Shown here piece by piece: positions 62,360 to 64,000 of a stretch of DNA of 64,000 nt (its first letter is position 1; the number at the start of each line of letters is the position of its first letter). The stretch is taken from assembly GCF_025426255.1 (NCBI RefSeq), contig NZ_CP104861.1:3906001-3970000 (forward strand), read 5' to 3'. The DNA comes from Pseudomonas fragi. Lineage in GTDB: Bacteria; Pseudomonadota; Gammaproteobacteria; Pseudomonadales; Pseudomonadaceae. The notes under the pieces were generated by a model. The model saw only the letters and a list, made by a program, of their open reading frames with translations, did no database searches and was not told the origin of the DNA. Position numbers and translations under genes: made by a program.

Positions 62360-62373
62360 AGACAGCGCTGTCT
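62360..62373. promoter_or_regulatory. GntR operator candidate upstream of gntK
   Basis: A perfect 14-bp palindrome agacagcgctgtct lies 18-31 bp upstream of the gntK start. It shares the AGCGCT core with the sites upstream of gntT and gntR. Confidence 0.65.
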
Positions 62374-62527
62374 TTGTCCATGCGTTCAATACTTGAAAGC
62401 AAAGCACAAAGCCTAGGCTACCGACGTCTATTTCTCATTTTTATGGGGAGACGCGGTGACGCTCTCGACATACAAAGCTGGGGTAACTGACTTGCCCGCA
62501 ATCAGGCAATTGCGGGCACGCCAGGAC

Positions 62528-62541
62528 AGCGCTACCTTAGT
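62528..62541 (-). promoter_or_regulatory. GntR operator candidate upstream of gntR
   Basis: On the minus strand it reads AC-N-AAG-N-TAGCGCT, exactly the GntR site I recall from P. aeruginosa. It lies about 30 bp before the gntR start and implies autoregulation. Confidence 0.6.
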
Positions 62542-62571
62542 GACTTGTTTTTTGTTTGGCAAGCCGCCCCG

Positions 62572-63603
62572 ATGACCTCCTCTAAAAACGATAAAAACAC
62601 CCGAACCACGGGTCGCCCTACCCTTAATGAAGTTGCCCGCCTCGCCGGGGTCAGCCCCATTACCGCCTCCCGCGCCTTGCGCGGTATCAGCAGCGTCGCC
62701 ATCGAGCTTGCAGAAAAGGTGCGGGTGGCCGCCGCCGACCTGAACTACGTGGTCAATCCGGCCGCTCGGGCACTCGCCTCGGCGCAGAGCCACTCCGTAG
62801 TCGTGCTGGTGCCTTCATTGTCCAACCTGCTGTTTATCGACACTCTCGAAGCTATCCATGCCGTATTGCGCCCCAAGGGTTTTGAAGTATTGATCGGCAA
62901 CTTTCACTACTCGCGCGATGAAGAAGAAAACCTGCTGCGCAACTACATGGCCTACCAGCCACGCGGTCTGTTGCTGACAGGCTTTGACCGCTCCGAAAGC
63001 TCCCGGCGCATGATCGAAACCAGCAATGTCCCTTGCGTGTACATGATGGAACTGGATGCTGCCGAGGGCCTGAACTGCGTAGGCTTTTCTCAGTTGAAGG
63101 CCGGTGAAACCGCCGCCCGGCATTTGATCTCCCGTGGGCGCCGACGTTTGGCCTATATCGGCGCTCAACTCGATCAACGCACGCTGTTGCGGGGCGAAGG
63201 CTACCGTCGCGCCTTGCAGGAAGCAGGCTTGTACAACCCTGACCTTGAAGTGTTGACGCCCCGCCCTTCCTCTGTGGGCCTTGGCGGTGAGTTGTTTTTA
63301 CAATTGCTCGCCAGCCATCCGCAGGTTGATGCCATATTTTTCGGCAACGATGACCTTGCCCAAGGGGCCCTGCTGGAGGCAGCGCGCACCGGGATAAAAA
63401 TCCCGGAGCAGATTGCGGTACTAGGCTTTAACGACCTGCCGTCTTCGGAGTTTATGGTGCCGCGCCTCAGCAGTATTCGCACACCTCGGGAAGCCATTGG
63501 CCGCCGCGCAGCCGAGCAGATGCTCACACTGATGGCGGGCAATAAAGTGGCCAACCCGGTACAAGACATGGGGTTTGAATTGATGGTGCGCGAGAGCAGT
63601 TAA
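62572..63603 (+). CDS. gntR: LacI-family gluconate repressor GntR
   Basis: A 343-residue regulator with the LacI HTH (RPTLNEVARLAGVSPITASRALRG), the hinge ALASAQSHSVVVLVPS, and the periplasmic-binding-like effector domain to the end. It represses gluconate uptake and phosphorylation until gluconate or 6-phosphogluconate binds. The ATG at 62572 follows the operator. Its stop overlaps the stop of the convergent chemotaxis gene by 4 nt. Confidence 0.95.
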   Translation: MTSSKNDKNTRTTGRPTLNEVARLAGVSPITASRALRGISSVAIELAEKVRVAAADLNYVVNPAARALASAQSHSVVVLVPSLSNLLFIDTLEAIHAVLRPKGFEVLIGNFHYSRDEEENLLRNYMAYQPRGLLLTGFDRSESSRRMIETSNVPCVYMMELDAAEGLNCVGFSQLKAGETAARHLISRGRRRLAYIGAQLDQRTLLRGEGYRRALQEAGLYNPDLEVLTPRPSSVGLGGELFLQLLASHPQVDAIFFGNDDLAQGALLEAARTGIKIPEQIAVLGFNDLPSSEFMVPRLSSIRTPREAIGRRAAEQMLTLMAGNKVANPVQDMGFELMVRESS

Positions 63604-64000
63604 TGCAACTGCAACGTCGAGTTGAACTGGCTGATAGCATCGACCACATGCCTTGAGCCTTGCTGGATCTCCAGAATTGCCTCTCCCGCCTCATTGGCCA
63701 GTTCAACACCCAGCCCGGTTCGGCTCAGGCTCGACTGCATGCTGGTGACCGCACTGAGCGATAGGTCATGGTTTCTGCGTACCACTTCAACAATTTCCAG
63801 TGTGGCCGCACTGGTGCGCGCCGCCAGGTTTCTGACCTCATCTGCCACCACTGCAAAACCGCGCCCGTGCTCCCCAGCCCTTGCCGCCTCTATCGCGGCA
63901 TTGAGCGCCAGCAAGTTGGTCTGATCGGCGATCCCGCGAATGGTCTGCACAATCTTGCCAATGCTGTCCGACTGCTTGCTCACGGCATCAATGCTCTGCG
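63600..64000 (-). CDS. Methyl-accepting chemotaxis protein, C-terminal part
   Basis: The frame is open to the right edge, so the N-terminus is outside the window. The visible ~133 residues hold the highly conserved signalling hairpin IADQTNLLALNAAIEAARAGEHGRGFAVVADEVRNLA, which contacts CheA and CheW, then the descending helix ending NSTLQLH. Short after the hairpin, with no C-terminal pentapeptide. The ligand is unknown. Confidence 0.95.
   Translation of the reverse strand, partial: QSIDAVSKQSDSIGKIVQTIRGIADQTNLLALNAAIEAARAGEHGRGFAVVADEVRNLAARTSAATLEIVEVVRRNHDLSLSAVTSMQSSLSRTGLGVELANEAGEAILEIQQGSRHVVDAISQFNSTLQLH

Overview
The window is chromosomal DNA of a fluorescent-group Pseudomonas. 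The evidence is the Pseudomonas-specific order aotJ-aotQ-aotM-aotO-aotP-argR-aruC-aruF-aruG-aruD-aruB-aruE, the block alaS-lysC-csrA-tRNA-Ser-tRNA-Arg followed by mgtE, a recognisable amrZ, DUF2790 proteins, and Pseudomonas-type REP elements. Species cannot be fixed from the sequence alone.

Layout. 1-625: tail of a fumarylacetoacetate hydrolase-family gene. 640-11,860: accessory DNA that looks like a decayed genomic island. It starts with a 3' fragment of tRNA-Arg(CCT) and a truncated integrase, and ends against an intact tRNA-Arg(CCT). Inside are a frameshifted GTPase plus a two-helix membrane protein, a SLATT-like membrane protein plus a proline-rich microprotein, a serine recombinase, a MITE-like element, and a catabolic cassette (two LysR regulators, RraA-like aldolase, MFS transporter, D-2-hydroxyacid dehydrogenase, LysE exporter). 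12,600-15,440: an NCS1 permease with an allantoin/hydantoin racemase, and a small exported protein. 15,770-23,000: amrZ, mgtE, three tRNA-Arg(ACG), tRNA-Ser(GCT), csrA, lysC, alaS. 23,100-26,800: threonine aldolase, an FMN riboswitch with a second-type lumazine synthase, and an M91-type metallopeptidase with RTX-like repeats.

26,770-40,110 is one arginine locus, all on the minus strand: an ABC importer brings arginine in (aot), ArgR senses it, and the succinyltransferase pathway (aru/ast) degrades it to glutamate and succinate. ArgR-type half-sites precede both aruC and aotJ. 40,695-45,521: acsA, two small exported proteins (one made of 13-residue repeats) and an nrdB without nrdA beside it. 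45,631-50,690 is a damaged two-partner secretion locus: an intact TpsB transporter, a TpsA/CdiA-like exoprotein cut off by an IS3 remnant, and a glycosyltransferase whose upstream DNA is a diverged copy of the tpsB leader. 51,078-60,266: mixed housekeeping and signalling genes (XRE regulator, metallo-hydrolase, diguanylate cyclase, DUF1003, glpQ, PepSY, histidine kinase, GNAT, GyrI-like protein, alaC). 60,371-63,603: gluconate uptake and phosphorylation (gntT, gntK) divergent from the repressor gntR, with palindromic operators. The window ends inside a chemotaxis receptor gene.

The strongest candidates for undescribed biology are the two small membrane-protein operons in the island (1,646-2,965 and 3,748-4,389), the island catabolic cassette, the RTX-M91 peptidase, and the leader sequence shared by tpsB and the glycosyltransferase.
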